Notes: generated from the letters alone by a model not told the origin. A DNA stretch of 64,000 bases from Thalassotalea psychrophila (GCF_031583595.1 NZ_CP134145.1:3844001-3908000), one strand, 5' to 3'; shown: positions 1 through 10,468, numbered from the stretch's first letter. Translations and numbers: made by a program.

Positions 1-351
1 TATCGCCAAAATAAACGGGTTTTTATCTTTTGTGATGACCAACAAATGGCGCACAAAATTGATGAATTATTGTGGGCGTTTGATGCCAACAGTTTTGTAC
101 CACATAATTTACCTGGTGAAGGTTTACATAGTGGTTCACCCGTTGAAATAAGTTGGCAAGCGCCAACGAACAACCGAAATATATTAATTAATTTGTCTAG
201 CCAAGTACCAAGCTTTGCCAGTCAATTTTCACAAATCATCGACTTTGTACCGACAGACGAAGCGCTAAAAAAATTAGCTAGGTTGAGATATCGTGCATAT
301 CAACAACTTGGCTTTAATGTAAGCGCAACTCCGGCTGTACAAGCTGCGTAA
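1..351 (+). CDS. holC: DNA polymerase III chi subunit, 3' part
   Basis: C-terminal part of the chi subunit of the DNA polymerase III clamp-loader complex, which with psi links the clamp loader to single-strand-binding protein. The reading frame is open from base 1, so the gene begins upstream of the window and the ATG at 46 is internal. Visible family features are the stretch FIFCDDQQMAHKIDELLWAF, then the GSPVEISW region and a C-terminal helix that ends LRYRAYQQLGF. It ends 14 bp before valS, the conserved holC-valS order, so the two are probably co-transcribed. Family assignment is by recognition of the sequence and by context. Confidence 0.88.
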   Translation, partial: YRQNKRVFIFCDDQQMAHKIDELLWAFDANSFVPHNLPGEGLHSGSPVEISWQAPTNNRNILINLSSQVPSFASQFSQIIDFVPTDEALKKLARLRYRAYQQLGFNVSATPAVQAA

Positions 352-365
352 ATAAATAGAAGACC

Positions 366-3221
366 ATGGAAAAAACATTTAATCCTGCTGATATCGAACA
401 AACACTTTACTCTTCTTGGGAAGAGAAAGGTTATTTTAGTCCTACTACCGAAGGTGATGGCTACTGTATTGCTATCCCACCACCTAATGTAACGGGTAGC
501 CTCCATATGGGCCATGCCTTTCAACAAACGATCATGGATACTTTAATCCGTTATCAACGTATGCAAGGTAAATCTACCCTTTGGCAAACAGGTACAGATC
601 ACGCGGGTATAGCTACGCAAATGGTGGTTGAACGTAAAATTGGCGCCGAAGAAGATAAAACACGTCATGACTATGGTCGTGATGCATTTATCGATAAGAT
701 TTGGGAATGGAAAGAAGAGTCAGGCGGCACAATAGGCAAACAAATGCGTCGCTTGGGTAACTCTATCGATTGGGGTCGTGAACGCTTTACTATGGATGCA
801 GGCATGAGTAATGCCGTACAAGAAGTATTCGTACGTTTATATGAAGATGACCTTATATACCGTGGCAAGCGCCTAGTTAACTGGGATCCAAAATTGCACA
901 CTGCAATTTCAGATTTAGAAGTTGAAAACAAAGACAAAAAAGGCCACATGTGGCATTTCCGTTATCCACTAGCTGATGGTGTTAAAACAGCTGATGGTAA
1001 GGATTACATTGTTGTAGCAACCACTCGTCCAGAAACAATGCTTGGCGACACAGGCGTAGCAGTAAACCCTGATGACGAACGTTATAAAGACTTAATTGGT
1101 AAAAACATTTTATTGCCATTAGTAAATCGTTTAATTCCAATTGTTGGCGATGAACATGCTGATATTGAAAAAGGTACGGGTTGTGTAAAAATCACTCCTG
1201 CCCATGATTTTAACGATAATGAAGTTGGTAAACGTCATTCATTACCACTAATCAATATTTTTGATAACAATGCGAATATTTTATCTGCAGCTGAAATTTA
1301 TGCCAACAACGGTGAAGTTTCTACCGCTTACAGTCCTGCACTTCCGCAAGAGTTTGCCGGTATGGACCGTTTTGTTGCTCGTAAAGCGATTGTGGCAAAA
1401 TTTGAAGAACTTGGTCTATTAGATGAAGTTAAAGATCATGATTTAACTGTGCCTTTTGGTGATAGATCTGGCGTGGTTATTGAACCATTACTTACTGATC
1501 AATGGTACGTGCGTGCAGAAACATTAGCTCAACCAGCAATTAAAGCGGTTGAAGATGGCGATATTGAATTTGTTCCTAAGCAATATGAAAACATGTACTT
1601 TGCTTGGATGCGTGATATTCAAGATTGGTGTGTATCTCGTCAACTTTGGTGGGGTCATAGAATTCCAGCCTGGTATGACAATACTGGCCGTGTTTATGTA
1701 GGCCGTAGCGAAGATGAAGTACGCGCTAATAATAACTTAGACACCTCAGTAACACTGTCTCAAGATAATGATGTATTAGATACTTGGTTCTCTTCTGCAC
1801 TTTGGACTTTCTCAACATTGGGTTGGCCAGATAACGAAGAAGCGATGAAGAAATTCCATTCTACTGATGTATTAGTAACTGGTTTTGACATTATTTTCTT
1901 CTGGGTTGCCCGCATGATAATGATGACCATGCACTTTGTTAAAGATGAAGATGGCACACCACAAGTACCTTTTAAAAAGGTTTATGTAACTGGCCTTATT
2001 CGTGATGAAAATGGCGATAAGATGAGTAAATCAAAAGGCAACGTAATCGATCCATTAGATATGATCGACGGCATTGGTTTAGAAGAGTTACTGGAAAAAC
2101 GTACTGGTAATATGATGCAGCCAAAGCTTGCACAAAAAATTACTAAGTTAACCAAAAAGGAGTTCCCTGAAGGCATTGAAGCCCACGGAACTGATGCATT
2201 GCGCTTTACTTTAGCAGCATGTGCATCAACTGGTCGTGATATCAGTTGGGACATGAAACGTCTTGAAGGTTACCGTAACTTTACTAATAAATTATGGAAT
2301 GCCAGCCGTTATGTATTAATGAATACTGAAGAGCATGACTGTGGTGTAGCCGGTGGTGAGATGGAGTTATCTCTTGCTGACCGTTGGATCATTGGGCAAT
2401 TTCAACAAACAGTGAAAACCGTGCATGAAGCATTCGATTCTTTCCGTTTCGATATAGCCTCACAAGCATTATATGAATTTACTTGGAATCAGTTCTGTGA
2501 CTGGTACTTAGAATTAACTAAGCCGGTATTGTTTAAAGGTAATGATGCGCAACAACGTGGCACTCGCCATACTCTAGTTACCGTTTTAGAAGCATTACTT
2601 CGTTTAATGCATCCAATCATGCCTTACATCACCGAGACCATTTGGCAACGTGTTGTACCCCTTACTAATGCTAACTTCAGTGAAGACAGCATTATGGTAC
2701 AAAGCTTCCCACAATTTGATGAAAGCCAACTAGATCAGCAAGCGATTAGCGATTTAGAATGGGTAAAAAGTTTCATTATTGCTATTCGTAATATCCGCGG
2801 TGAAATGGACATTGCTCCGAGTAAACCCTTACCAGTTTTCCTGAAGGGTGTAGATGCAGAAGATGCTCGTCGTTTACAAGATAACAAGCCATTTTTAAGC
2901 GCTCTAGCTAAACTTGAGTCTATTGAAGTGTTGTCTGACAATGATAATGGTCCAGTTTCGGCAACTGCGGTAATTGGTGACATGAGCGTGCTTATTCCAA
3001 TGGCGGGTTTAATTGATGTTGAAGCGGAGCTAGCGCGTTTAAGTAAGGCGGTTGAAAAGCTTGAAAAAGATGTAGCTCGTACTCGTGGTAAATTGAGCAA
3101 CGATAATTTTGTTAGTAAAGCACCTGCTGCGGTAATAGCTAAAGAGCAAGAAAAACTAGCCGAAGCTGAATCTATGCTAGCGAAATTAGCTGAACAAAAA
3201 CAGACGATTGCCAACCTGTAA
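366..3221 (+). CDS. valS: Valyl-tRNA synthetase
   Basis: Class I aminoacyl-tRNA synthetase that charges tRNA-Val in the cytoplasm and edits misactivated threonine. The 951-residue length matches the bacterial family. The HIGH-type signature is HMGH at residues 47-50 (context [15 protein letters not shown]) and the KMSKS loop is at 552-556. The CP1 editing insert lies between them ([11 protein letters not shown] region), followed by an anticodon-binding domain. The C-terminus (about 880-951) is a charged coiled coil typical of ValRS. The ATG at 366 follows a weak AGAAGA ribosome site, 14 bp after holC. A strong hairpin terminator follows. Nothing looks broken. Confidence 0.98.
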   Translation: MEKTFNPADIEQTLYSSWEEKGYFSPTTEGDGYCIAIPPPNVTGSLHMGHAFQQTIMDTLIRYQRMQGKSTLWQTGTDHAGIATQMVVERKIGAEEDKTRHDYGRDAFIDKIWEWKEESGGTIGKQMRRLGNSIDWGRERFTMDAGMSNAVQEVFVRLYEDDLIYRGKRLVNWDPKLHTAISDLEVENKDKKGHMWHFRYPLADGVKTADGKDYIVVATTRPETMLGDTGVAVNPDDERYKDLIGKNILLPLVNRLIPIVGDEHADIEKGTGCVKITPAHDFNDNEVGKRHSLPLINIFDNNANILSAAEIYANNGEVSTAYSPALPQEFAGMDRFVARKAIVAKFEELGLLDEVKDHDLTVPFGDRSGVVIEPLLTDQWYVRAETLAQPAIKAVEDGDIEFVPKQYENMYFAWMRDIQDWCVSRQLWWGHRIPAWYDNTGRVYVGRSEDEVRANNNLDTSVTLSQDNDVLDTWFSSALWTFSTLGWPDNEEAMKKFHSTDVLVTGFDIIFFWVARMIMMTMHFVKDEDGTPQVPFKKVYVTGLIRDENGDKMSKSKGNVIDPLDMIDGIGLEELLEKRTGNMMQPKLAQKITKLTKKEFPEGIEAHGTDALRFTLAACASTGRDISWDMKRLEGYRNFTNKLWNASRYVLMNTEEHDCGVAGGEMELSLADRWIIGQFQQTVKTVHEAFDSFRFDIASQALYEFTWNQFCDWYLELTKPVLFKGNDAQQRGTRHTLVTVLEALLRLMHPIMPYITETIWQRVVPLTNANFSEDSIMVQSFPQFDESQLDQQAISDLEWVKSFIIAIRNIRGEMDIAPSKPLPVFLKGVDAEDARRLQDNKPFLSALAKLESIEVLSDNDNGPVSATAVIGDMSVLIPMAGLIDVEAELARLSKAVEKLEKDVARTRGKLSNDNFVSKAPAAVIAKEQEKLAEAESMLAKLAEQKQTIANL

Positions 3222-3264
3222 TTTACTAGTGAATAACGTCTAGTTTACTTCTAACAGCTAAATT

Positions 3265-3294
3265 AAGGTCAGTTTTATACTGGCCTTTTTTTTT
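3265..3294 (+). terminator. Rho-independent terminator after valS
   Basis: A 9-bp stem (AAGGTCAGT pairing with ACTGGCCTT, one G-U pair) with a short loop is followed by an uninterrupted T run, 45 bp after the valS stop codon. Confidence 0.85.
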
Positions 3295-3356
3295 GCCTTC
3301 ACTCAAGTTATAGTAGTCTGATACACCTTGATAATAATGATTAATCCGTAGTTAAT

Positions 3357-4484
3357 ATGAAATTAAAATCCAAGCTCTCTTCCGCTATATTATTTGCGAC
3401 TATGGCAAGTACTACTTTGCCTTGTTTAGCTAATGCAGAAGAAATCTCAGTAGCACCAGAGTGGCCAATTAATGTTCCTACTGTCCCGAAAGAATTTGAT
3501 TGGATATTGCTAAAAAATGGTGAGCTAGTTGCTGGTGATATCATTTCCATGTATCAAGATGAAGTCGAGTTTGATAGTGATGAATTTGGTATTGTTACCA
3601 TTAAAATGAAAGACATCGCCCAGCTTAGATCAAAAGATGTAATGAGTATTCGACTGGATAATGATGAGATCCATGAAGGACAATTAATTGTCACTGAAGA
3701 CAAAGTGTCATTTATTGATAGACCAGAAGTATCAATTCCAAGAAGTACCTTATTAACCGTTGCTGCATCAGAGCATAGTGATGAGAGTTTATGGGATGGT
3801 AATATAAGCTTAGGTATGAATTTTAAAAGTGGTAACTCAGAGCGTTTTGATTATACCCTGCAGGCCAACGCCAGACGAATGACATCAACATCAAGAACGA
3901 TGCTAAATTACACTGGAATTTTTGCTGAAGTTGAAGACCCTGACACGGGTGAAACAGTTAAAACAGAAGAAAACCATCGTTTCAATGCTTCATACGATTG
4001 GTATTATTCAAGAGAATACTTTTTCCGTTTACCCAGCTTTGAATACTACACCAATGAGTTTACCAATATTGAGCACCAAGTCACTTTAGGTGTCGCCGCT
4101 GGTTATATTATTTATGACGAACCAGATTCAAAATGGGATGTATACGCTGGTCCAAGTGTTCAATATACAACTTTTGAACAAGTTGCTGTAGATGAAAAAG
4201 AAGATGACACTACACCAGTTTTAATTATTGGTACTAATTATGAACGCGATATAACCGACGATATTGAATATGTATTTCAATATAATGCAAAATTTGTTAG
4301 TGAAGAGTCTGGCTCAGTAATTCATCATTTAGAGACAGGTATTGATATTGAAGTTGTTAAAGATTTTGATATTGAATTAAAAGCGATAATTGATCGAGTA
4401 GAAGATCCTATTCCAGATGAAAATAACGTGCTGCCTGAAAATGACGATATTCTATTAATTGTCGGTTTAGAATATTCGTTTTAA
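3357..4484 (+). CDS. DUF481 family outer-membrane protein
   Basis: A 375-residue exported protein. Residues 1-27 form a signal peptide (basic MKLKSK, hydrophobic core, LANAEE cleavage region). A short N-terminal domain follows with repeated beta-hairpin signatures (LLKNGELVAGDIISMYQDEV, then IRLDNDEIHEGQL), ahead of a DUF481-type beta-barrel that starts near GNISLGMNFKSGNSERFDY and ends in a terminal aromatic (GLEYSF), as outer-membrane barrels do. Family members such as YdiY are salt-induced outer-membrane proteins of unknown function. The protein is strongly acidic. It stands alone between two terminators, so it is probably monocistronic. Substrate and role are unknown. Confidence 0.8.
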   Translation: MKLKSKLSSAILFATMASTTLPCLANAEEISVAPEWPINVPTVPKEFDWILLKNGELVAGDIISMYQDEVEFDSDEFGIVTIKMKDIAQLRSKDVMSIRLDNDEIHEGQLIVTEDKVSFIDRPEVSIPRSTLLTVAASEHSDESLWDGNISLGMNFKSGNSERFDYTLQANARRMTSTSRTMLNYTGIFAEVEDPDTGETVKTEENHRFNASYDWYYSREYFFRLPSFEYYTNEFTNIEHQVTLGVAAGYIIYDEPDSKWDVYAGPSVQYTTFEQVAVDEKEDDTTPVLIIGTNYERDITDDIEYVFQYNAKFVSEESGSVIHHLETGIDIEVVKDFDIELKAIIDRVEDPIPDENNVLPENDDILLIVGLEYSF

Positions 4485-4513
4485 AGTTCTAAAAGTTCTA
4501 AAAGTTCTAAAAG
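4485..4513. repeat. 9-bp tandem repeat abutting a stop codon
   Basis: The unit AGTTCTAAA occurs three times in perfect tandem, starting on the base after the DUF481 gene's TAA and followed by a partial fourth unit. It looks like simple slippage expansion. Confidence 0.8.
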
Positions 4514-4551
4514 TGTGAACATATTTTAGAACGAGACATATAAAAAGTACA

Positions 4552-4578
4552 AAAAAAGCGCTTAGTTGCGCTTTTTTT
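4552..4578 (+). terminator. Rho-independent terminator after DUF481 gene
   Basis: A 10-bp stem (AAAAAAGCGC / GCGCTTTTTT) encloses a 6-base loop and has T-rich flanks on both strands. It could also end the convergent minus-strand transcript that carries the 54-residue ORF. Confidence 0.85.
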
Positions 4579-4642
4579 TGTTCACGGATGAACTATATGC
4601 AGAATAACAAAGGAAGGTATATATTCTATTTTGTGGAAAAAT

Positions 4643-4807
4643 TTATTCATTTGCATCAGGGTCGATACCATTACGTATCTTTTCCATACGTTCTAGGTGT
4701 TGATGATGAGCTTTCAATGCTTTATTACCAAAAATAGCAATAATGGCTATTACAGGAATTAATAATGCCAATATCTGTGGTTGAAATACCTTAGCTATCC
4801 AATCCAT
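4643..4807 (-). CDS. Small single-pass membrane protein, 54 aa
   Basis: A short ORF read directly from the sequence. The ATG at 4807 is preceded at correct spacing by a GAGGG ribosome site, and the TAA is at 4643. The product starts MDWIAKVFQPQILALLIPVI. It has one hydrophobic helix at about residues 10-27 and a basic, His-rich cytoplasmic tail ending MEKIRNGIDPDANE. A single transmembrane helix plus an LERMEKIRNGID-like tail recurs in small conserved hypothetical proteins of marine gammaproteobacteria. It lies 36 bp downstream of rraB on the same strand, so it probably belongs to the plsC-rraB transcript. I do not recognise a named family or function. Confidence 0.7.
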   Translation of the reverse strand: MDWIAKVFQPQILALLIPVIAIIAIFGNKALKAHHQHLERMEKIRNGIDPDANE

Positions 4808-4843
4808 AATACCCTCGCAATTATTTTAGTGAATAAGGAAGAC

Positions 4844-5227
4844 TTATTCTTCGAAATAAGTTCCCCAACCATCGTAATCTACATTACACTTTTTCGCCAG
4901 TTCAAACATCGCTTTGGTTTCAATCTTGATATCTTCTTCATCGAGATATTGTTCAGTTGTAATGTCAAACGCAAAAACACGGGCACCATTTTCTAATACG
5001 GCTTCTTCTGGCTCTTCTACTTCTAAACCCAGTTTAAAAGCAGCAATTGCAGCAGACTCAAGAACTTCAAAGCTTGAACTGGCAAAGTGATGTTCAATAG
5101 TATGCATTGCTTCATCGTTTGAGCCATCTTCAAGTAACTCATTTACTAACGCTTCTGTGTGCGCGTACCACTCTTGTAATTCGTTTAACTCTGCTTCATT
5201 TAATGTTACGTCGCTTTGCTCAGTCAT
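4844..5227 (-). CDS. rraB: Ribonuclease E inhibitor RraB
   Basis: Regulator of RNase E activity B, which binds the C-terminal scaffold half of RNase E and modulates mRNA decay. The 127-residue protein shows the family hallmarks: ELLEDGSNDEAMHTIEHHFA, then AAIAAFKLGLEV, and the near-invariant end YDGWGTYFE. The E. coli protein carries an additional acidic tail after GWGTYFE. Here translation stops almost at once after it, so the tail is missing. The start lies 4 bp downstream of plsC, so the two are translationally close and co-transcribed. Confidence 0.93.
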   Translation of the reverse strand: MTEQSDVTLNEAELNELQEWYAHTEALVNELLEDGSNDEAMHTIEHHFASSSFEVLESAAIAAFKLGLEVEEPEEAVLENGARVFAFDITTEQYLDEEDIKIETKAMFELAKKCNVDYDGWGTYFEE

Positions 5228-5231
5228 CTGT

Positions 5232-5981
5232 TTATCCTGCTTTTGCTGTTTCTACATTAATTAATTCGTTGCCCGCTTCAATACTAATATCAGTAATTTT
5301 ATCAAGCATCAATTCATGGGTACTATTAGCAATATGACGAATTGACTCACGGGAGCCTTCATCGATGTTAATTGGATCCATAAATTCAATTATCATTTTA
5401 CCGTTATCCCAACGGTTCAAATCAACCATATTGTGAGTATTACTGACACATACCGGCACTATTGGAACGCCAGCTTGCTTTGCAGTATGAAAAGCTCCGG
5501 TTTTAAAAGGTAACAAACCACGGCCATAACTACGCGTTCCCTCAGGGAAGAGCCATACCGAAATTTTTCGTTCTTTAATTTTATCGGCTGTCGCAGAAAT
5601 GGTGCCATGGGCTTTAGAGCGATTATTTCGATCAAGTAAAATATTTCCAGTGAACCAATACATTTGCCCAAAAAATGGGATCAAACGTAAACTCTTCTTA
5701 CCAACACTTACTGTGCGTTTAGGTAAGCTAGCGCTTACTGTAAAAATGTCATAATTATTTTGATGATTAGCAACATAGACAACAGGACCTAATTCTTCTA
5801 TTTCTTTTGGCATTTTGATCTCGACATCAATACCAAAAATTTTTGCTAATGCGCCAACAAACTTAGCCGTATAATGTGCTTTATTGCGGTTAAACGGTAT
5901 TAACATACACATAAAAATTGATACAGTACAAATCACTAAAAGTGCAATGGTTACTAATAAAATACGAACAGCTGCTAACAC
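5232..5981 (-). CDS. plsC: 1-acyl-sn-glycerol-3-phosphate acyltransferase
   Basis: Membrane-bound lysophosphatidic acid acyltransferase that makes phosphatidic acid in phospholipid synthesis. There is an N-terminal hydrophobic segment, then the catalytic HX4D motif (NHQNNYD), a GKKSLRLIPFFGQMYW block and the substrate motif FPEGTRS. I chose the GTG at 5981, because TGAGG lies 6 bases upstream and the product then begins VLAAVRILLV, which aligns with E. coli PlsC. The ATG at 5993 and a TTG at 6023 are in-frame alternatives with no visible ribosome site. First gene of the plsC-rraB-small ORF transcript. Confidence 0.93.
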   Translation of the reverse strand: MLAAVRILLVTIALLVICTVSIFMCMLIPFNRNKAHYTAKFVGALAKIFGIDVEIKMPKEIEELGPVVYVANHQNNYDIFTVSASLPKRTVSVGKKSLRLIPFFGQMYWFTGNILLDRNNRSKAHGTISATADKIKERKISVWLFPEGTRSYGRGLLPFKTGAFHTAKQAGVPIVPVCVSNTHNMVDLNRWDNGKMIIEFMDPINIDEGSRESIRHIANSTHELMLDKITDISIEAGNELINVETAKAG

Positions 5982-6105
5982 GTTGTGCCTCATAAAAATC
6001 GATAAAACAGAATAAGGGCGCAATTATACACACAATTAGTTAAGACTGCTAAATTCAATGTAGTAACCAAGCTAATTGAATTCCACTCTTCCTTCCCAAA
6101 AGTAG

Positions 6106-6139
6106 AATACCCCTGAAATAGAAATATTTCAGGGGTATT
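6106..6139 (-). terminator. Perfect 15-bp hairpin downstream of parC
   Basis: AATACCCCTGAAATA pairs perfectly with TATTTCAGGGGTATT around a 4-base loop, 25 bp past the parC stop. The trailing U run on the minus strand is poor. It may be a weak terminator or an mRNA 3'-end stabiliser. Confidence 0.55.
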
Positions 6140-6163
6140 AAATGGGTAAATTATGAGATTTTA

Positions 6164-8428
6164 TTAAGTATCAGACTCAGCGCCAACTGTAATGCTTTCT
6201 ACGCGTTGTAAACCACGAGGAAGTTTATTCCCTCTACGGCCTCGCTCACCTCGATAATGTTCTAAATCGCTCGGTTTAAGCGTTAATTTACGCTTACCAG
6301 CATAGAGCGTTATTGGATCATCCAAACCAATAATATTCAAAATAGTGACATATTCTTCACGAGCTTTTGCACGCGCAGTAGGGATGCCAATAATTTTATT
6401 ACCCTTACCTTTACTTAGCTGTGGCAAATCTTTTAACGGAAATAATAACATTCTTCCTTCAGTCGTAATGGCAAGACATAACTGGTTGTCAATATCATTA
6501 ACTTCTACTGGCGTTAAAACATGAGCGCCTTGAGGTAAGCTCAATAATGCTTTACCGTTTTTATTTTTCGAAACCATATCAGTAAAATTACCAATAAAAC
6601 CATAACCGCTGTCAGAAGCTAATAAGTATTTTTGCTCATCGCTAGCCATCACCACTTGCTTAAAGGTTTCACCGGCAGTTAAATTGAAACGACCAGTTAA
6701 TGGTTCCCCTTGGCTTCTTGCAGAAGGTAAGGTATGCGCATCGGTGGCAAATGCCCTGCCGCTAGAATCTATGAATACTGCGGGACTATTGCTCCGTCCT
6801 TTGGCTGAACATAAATATTCATCGCCCGCTTTATAACTTAAGCCTGGTGCATCAATATCGTGACCCTTTGCAGCTCTTGCCCAACCTTTTTCAGACACCA
6901 CAACAGTTACAGGCTCTGATGGCATTAAATCTTTTTCGTTTAGTGCTTTAGCTTCACCACGTACAATCAGTTTCGAGCGACGATCGTCACCATAATCTTT
7001 TGCAGCAGCTAGAATTTCTTTTTTCATTAGCGTATTCATCCGCGCTTTAGAGCCTAATGTTAGCTCTAACCAATCACGTTCGGTCGCTAATTCATCTTGC
7101 TCTGCACGGATTTTAAACTCTTCAAGTTTTGCTAATTGGCGTAATTTTATTTCTAAAATTGCTTCTGCTTGCGTTTTACTTAATGAGAAGCGGCTCATCA
7201 ACTCCGCTTTAGGATCATCGTATTCACGAATAATCGCAATTACTTCATCAATATTTAGATAAGCAACCAATAAACCATCTAGAATGTGCAAACGAGCTAA
7301 TACTTTATCTAAACGATATTGTAATCTTCTGCGAATAGTTTCACGACGATACTCAATCCATTCAGCTAAGATTTGTTTTAAATTTTTAACCGCTGGACGA
7401 TTGTCCAAACCTATCATGTTTAAGTTAACACGATAGTTTTTTTCTAAGTCTGTTGTGGCAAAAAGGTGCTGCATTAATTGTTCAATATCGACACGGTTTG
7501 AACGAGGTATGATCACTAATCGTGTTGGATTTTCATGATCAGACTCATCTCGCAAATCAACTACCATTGGTAGTTTTTTGGCAGTCATTTGTGCGGCAAT
7601 TTGCTCTAATATTTTTCCGCCAGAGGCTTGATGAGGCAATGCGGTGATAACAACATCACCTTGCTCGACATCATAGACCGCACGCATTTTGATGCTACCA
7701 CGACCTGTTTGATATATTTTTTCAATATCATTTTTAGGAGTAATAATTTCTGCATCAGTAGGGTAATCTGGCCCTTGAACATGCTCAAGTAATTCACTTA
7801 ATTCTGCTTTCGGTTGTTCAATTAAATGTACACAAGCATTAGCCATTTCACGGGCATTATGCGGAGGAATATCTGTTGCCATACCAACAGCAATACCGGT
7901 AATGCCATTAAGCATAATATGAGGTAAACGAGCCGGCAGTGTTTTTGGCTCTTTCATCGTGCCATCAAAGTTTGGTGACCAATCAACAGTGCCTTGGCCA
8001 AGCTCAGATAATAGTAATTCACTAAATTTTGATAATTTCGATTCGGTATAACGCATTGCGGCAAACGATTTAGGATCGTCTGGTGCACCCCAGTTACCTT
8101 GACCATCAACTAATGGGTAGCGATATGAAAAAGGCTGGGCCATTAATACCATAGCTTCATAACAAGCTGAGTCGCCATGTGGGTGAAATTTACCTAACAC
8201 ATCACCGACTGTACGGGCTGATTTTTTATATTTAGCTCCGGCATGCAAGCCGAGTTCGCTCATTGCGTAAATGATCCGTCGTTGCACAGGTTTCAAACCA
8301 TCACCAATATGTGGTAAGGCTCGATCCATGATCACGTACATAGAGTAGTTTAGGTAGGCATCTTCAGTAAATCGTCTAAGTGGGAGTTGTTCAATCCCAT
8401 CTAAACTCAATTCGATCGCATCAGACAT
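6164..8428 (-). CDS. parC: DNA topoisomerase IV subunit A
   Basis: DNA-cleaving subunit of topoisomerase IV, which decatenates daughter chromosomes with ParE. The 754-residue length is normal. The catalytic tyrosine is Tyr127 in AAMRYTE. The quinolone-resistance region [13 protein letters not shown] carries Ser87 and Glu91 (E. coli Ser80 and Glu84), the drug-susceptible type. C-terminal pinwheel repeats follow from about residue 490. The start at [20 protein letters not shown] matches the family. Unlike in some relatives parE is not adjacent: a VOC gene and three SYLF-like lipoprotein genes, all on the same strand, lie between. Confidence 0.97.
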   Translation of the reverse strand: MSDAIELSLDGIEQLPLRRFTEDAYLNYSMYVIMDRALPHIGDGLKPVQRRIIYAMSELGLHAGAKYKKSARTVGDVLGKFHPHGDSACYEAMVLMAQPFSYRYPLVDGQGNWGAPDDPKSFAAMRYTESKLSKFSELLLSELGQGTVDWSPNFDGTMKEPKTLPARLPHIMLNGITGIAVGMATDIPPHNAREMANACVHLIEQPKAELSELLEHVQGPDYPTDAEIITPKNDIEKIYQTGRGSIKMRAVYDVEQGDVVITALPHQASGGKILEQIAAQMTAKKLPMVVDLRDESDHENPTRLVIIPRSNRVDIEQLMQHLFATTDLEKNYRVNLNMIGLDNRPAVKNLKQILAEWIEYRRETIRRRLQYRLDKVLARLHILDGLLVAYLNIDEVIAIIREYDDPKAELMSRFSLSKTQAEAILEIKLRQLAKLEEFKIRAEQDELATERDWLELTLGSKARMNTLMKKEILAAAKDYGDDRRSKLIVRGEAKALNEKDLMPSEPVTVVVSEKGWARAAKGHDIDAPGLSYKAGDEYLCSAKGRSNSPAVFIDSSGRAFATDAHTLPSARSQGEPLTGRFNLTAGETFKQVVMASDEQKYLLASDSGYGFIGNFTDMVSKNKNGKALLSLPQGAHVLTPVEVNDIDNQLCLAITTEGRMLLFPLKDLPQLSKGKGNKIIGIPTARAKAREEYVTILNIIGLDDPITLYAGKRKLTLKPSDLEHYRGERGRRGNKLPRGLQRVESITVGAESDT

Positions 8429-8565
8429 AACGAATAGTGTTCCCTTTAATGGCAGTACAATCTGCTAGCTAGTTTGTTATTATTATAATTAACTTGGTTA
8501 TATAACTACTTTATCGCAATTTTGATATACACAAAATAGAAATTGTGAATAAATTATGAATTACG

Positions 8566-8994
8566 CTATTTTTTACCGTATATTTTCTCGGCAAGTTCCA
8601 CATCCCAAAAACTTGCCTCAATTTTATGGCCATCAAGGTCTACTACGAAGCAGCCATAATATGGTTCACCATATTCGCTTCTAGGCCCAGGTTTACCATT
8701 ACAAGTTGCACCAAGCGCTAAAGCTGAACGATAAAACTCTTGCACTTGTGCTTTATTTGTAGCCATAAAACCAATATGTGAGCCGTTTCCAACCGTAGCT
8801 GTATTTTGATCAAAAGGAATTTGCAGCCAAAATGTTGGGTAGCCATTTTTACCATAGGCCACTGCTTGTTCATGCTCAACCACACGATCAATATCTAAGA
8901 TAGGCAATAATGCATCATAAAATACTGTTGCTTGTTGTAATTGATTGGTGCCAATAGATATATGGCAGAGGGTTTTATCAGCTTGTGTAATCAT
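8566..8994 (-). CDS. VOC-superfamily (glyoxalase/bleomycin-type) protein
   Basis: A 142-residue protein with two beta-alpha-beta-beta-beta modules of the vicinal oxygen chelate fold (LCHISIGTNQLQQATVFYDA at the start, then GSHIGFMATNKAQVQEFYRS). Candidate metal ligands are His11, His73 and Glu126 (in DGHKIEASFWD). Members of this subgroup are annotated only as glyoxalase- or lyase-like, and the substrate cannot be told from sequence. It appears monocistronic, between parC and a repeat-rich intergenic stretch. A cytoplasmic location is inferred, as no signal peptide is visible. Confidence 0.85.
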   Translation of the reverse strand: MITQADKTLCHISIGTNQLQQATVFYDALLPILDIDRVVEHEQAVAYGKNGYPTFWLQIPFDQNTATVGNGSHIGFMATNKAQVQEFYRSALALGATCNGKPGPRSEYGEPYYGCFVVDLDGHKIEASFWDVELAEKIYGKK

Positions 8995-9099
8995 TTTCAG
9001 CCTCGAAATAAGTGTACTGTATCGTATTGTACTACAAATCTAGGCTTGAACTGATTCAGTAAATAGTATTTTCATAATGCAATGTTTCGAAACAATTAA

Positions 9100-9257
9100 C
9101 CCCGTCATTGCGGCGAACTAGTGCAGGATGCACGTAGGTAGAGTAATGCATGGAGCAATTACCGAGGCCGCAACCTCGTTTCGGATATAACAAGCCTTTA
9201 AACGATAGACCACAGTATGCTCAAGGAGGTCCCGTGTAAAAGCATCACGGGATGACG
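9100..9257. repeat. Composite intergenic repeat element
   Basis: This gene-free stretch contains a CCCCGTCATTGCGGC ... GAGGCCGCAACCTCG inverted arrangement. It is followed by a hairpin-forming block, GGAGGTCCCGTG ... CACGGGATGACGG (9225-9257). The same block edges, in opposite orientation (CCGTCATCCC ... GGGACCTCC), recur at 55080-55119, so this is a dispersed REP/BIME-like family. No coding potential was seen. Confidence 0.6.
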
Positions 9258-9281
9258 GTGAACTGTTTATAGAGCTCTAAG

Positions 9282-9818
9282 TTAATTCAAATGTTCGCTT
9301 TTGGAGAAGCGAGTACCCTTCAACATAGCGTGTAAATTTACGCCGGTTTTTGTTGATTGGTATAGAGTTATATCGCCAATTTCCTCTCCATTTACAATAG
9401 AGCCATTACCGCTTGCATCAACTTCATTATCAAAAATCCAGCCTTCTTCGGTAAATTTTTCTAAAGACTCTATGGTATTAAATACCAAAATTGTATTTAC
9501 ATCTTTACCGCCGATCCCTACACCAACGCCACTCTCAAATACGTCCATATAAGTTCTTTCACCAGTTTCGTTATTATAAACCGCACCATGACCAGTCCCG
9601 GTAGATACAACCAATAGGTTAACTTCTGCAGTACTGAATACTGCAAATCCTGGCGCATCATTAATTTCGGTTAATGCCCCTGGGCTAATTTCTTCAATAT
9701 TACTGATTTGATTCATATGATTATTAGCCATTGAGTATCTTGTATCAGCAATAGATGAACAACCGGAAACGGCAATAGCAATAGCAATAGCAATGAATAG
9801 TGAAAAAATTGTTTTCAT
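9282..9818 (-). CDS. SYLF/Ysc84-like lipoprotein, paralogue 1
   Basis: A 178-residue predicted lipoprotein with a signal peptide and lipobox VSGC (Cys20). The mature part resembles the SYLF (Ysc84) lipid-binding domain: an APGFAVFST beta-strand, a glycine-rich GTGHGAVYNNETGERTYMDV hairpin, VGVGIGGKD, an ILVFNTIESLEKF helix, and GWIFDNEVDASG. It is about 50% similar by eye to the protein at 10827-11378 and shares the ending KGTRF-K-LN with it. Function is unknown; SYLF proteins bind phosphoinositides or other lipids in eukaryotes. It lies on the same strand as two paralogues, separated by repeat-rich gaps, so it probably has its own promoter. Confidence 0.75.
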   Translation of the reverse strand: MKTIFSLFIAIAIAIAVSGCSSIADTRYSMANNHMNQISNIEEISPGALTEINDAPGFAVFSTAEVNLLVVSTGTGHGAVYNNETGERTYMDVFESGVGVGIGGKDVNTILVFNTIESLEKFTEEGWIFDNEVDASGNGSIVNGEEIGDITLYQSTKTGVNLHAMLKGTRFSKSEHLN

Positions 9819-9952
9819 AAAGCACCTTACTTTTTAGATTGTTTTTTTATCCTAAATGTATAAGGTAATTATAAATTTTATTGAAAAATTAAGATCAGTA
9901 GATTTGTTAGTGTTATGTTTCTTAAATGTAACTCTGAAATAATAAATAGTGA

Positions 9953-10468
9953 CTAATTTAACCTGTCACTTTGCCAAAATCGTGCACTTTCAACAGAGAT
10001 TAATGTAGCTTGCCCGTCTATGTTAACTTGATAAATTTTGATTGCTCTTGCATTTAAGCTGATTCTAGGATGTAAATCCATCAAACTCTTATCATTAATA
10101 ATCTTGGCATAAGTGATAAAACTTTGTATTTCAGCATCATTTAAAAACAACACGATGAATCGACTATTTGGTTTACTCACCAATTCAGTATCTGCGAGCA
10201 AGTAATAATTAGCACCATTAACATTATTATGAATAACGCCAACACCTAGACCTTCTGGCAGTTTAATTTTGTTATTTTTTTGATTTGAAAATATAGCATA
10301 GCCAGAAACGGCCCTTAATTTTTGAATTAAATCAGGTTCAACTTTGTCAATTTGAGCAATAGTTGAATCACGTATATTTAATATCTCAGCTCTTTGATGA
10401 CCCGCAGGTGGTCCTGAACTTGTACAAGCCCATAAAGTTAATATTAGAGATAAAACAATATACTTCAT
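9953..10468 (-). CDS. Divergent SYLF-like lipoprotein, paralogue 2
   Basis: A 171-residue predicted lipoprotein (lipobox LWAC, Cys15). It keeps the scaffold of its neighbours: IAQIDKVEPDLIQKLRAVSGYAIFSNQ, then GLGVGVIHNN, then FIVLFLNDAEIQSF, and the ending RFWQSDRLN. The glycine-rich centre and the GW-F-E-D-A segment have been lost or replaced, so it is a fast-evolving copy. Homology to the two flanking genes is my inference from the ordered motifs. No function can be given. It ends 134 bp upstream of the start of paralogue 1. Confidence 0.65.
   Translation of the reverse strand: MKYIVLSLILTLWACTSSGPPAGHQRAEILNIRDSTIAQIDKVEPDLIQKLRAVSGYAIFSNQKNNKIKLPEGLGVGVIHNNVNGANYYLLADTELVSKPNSRFIVLFLNDAEIQSFITYAKIINDKSLMDLHPRISLNARAIKIYQVNIDGQATLISVESARFWQSDRLN

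Noticed and set aside
4781..4996. 71-residue plus-strand ORF antisense to rraB
   Set aside because: Composition mirrors the rraB antisense; the minus-strand 54-residue ORF and rraB explain the region better.
6164..8428. Quinolone-resistance mutation in ParC
   Set aside because: Residues equivalent to Ser80 and Glu84 are wild type.
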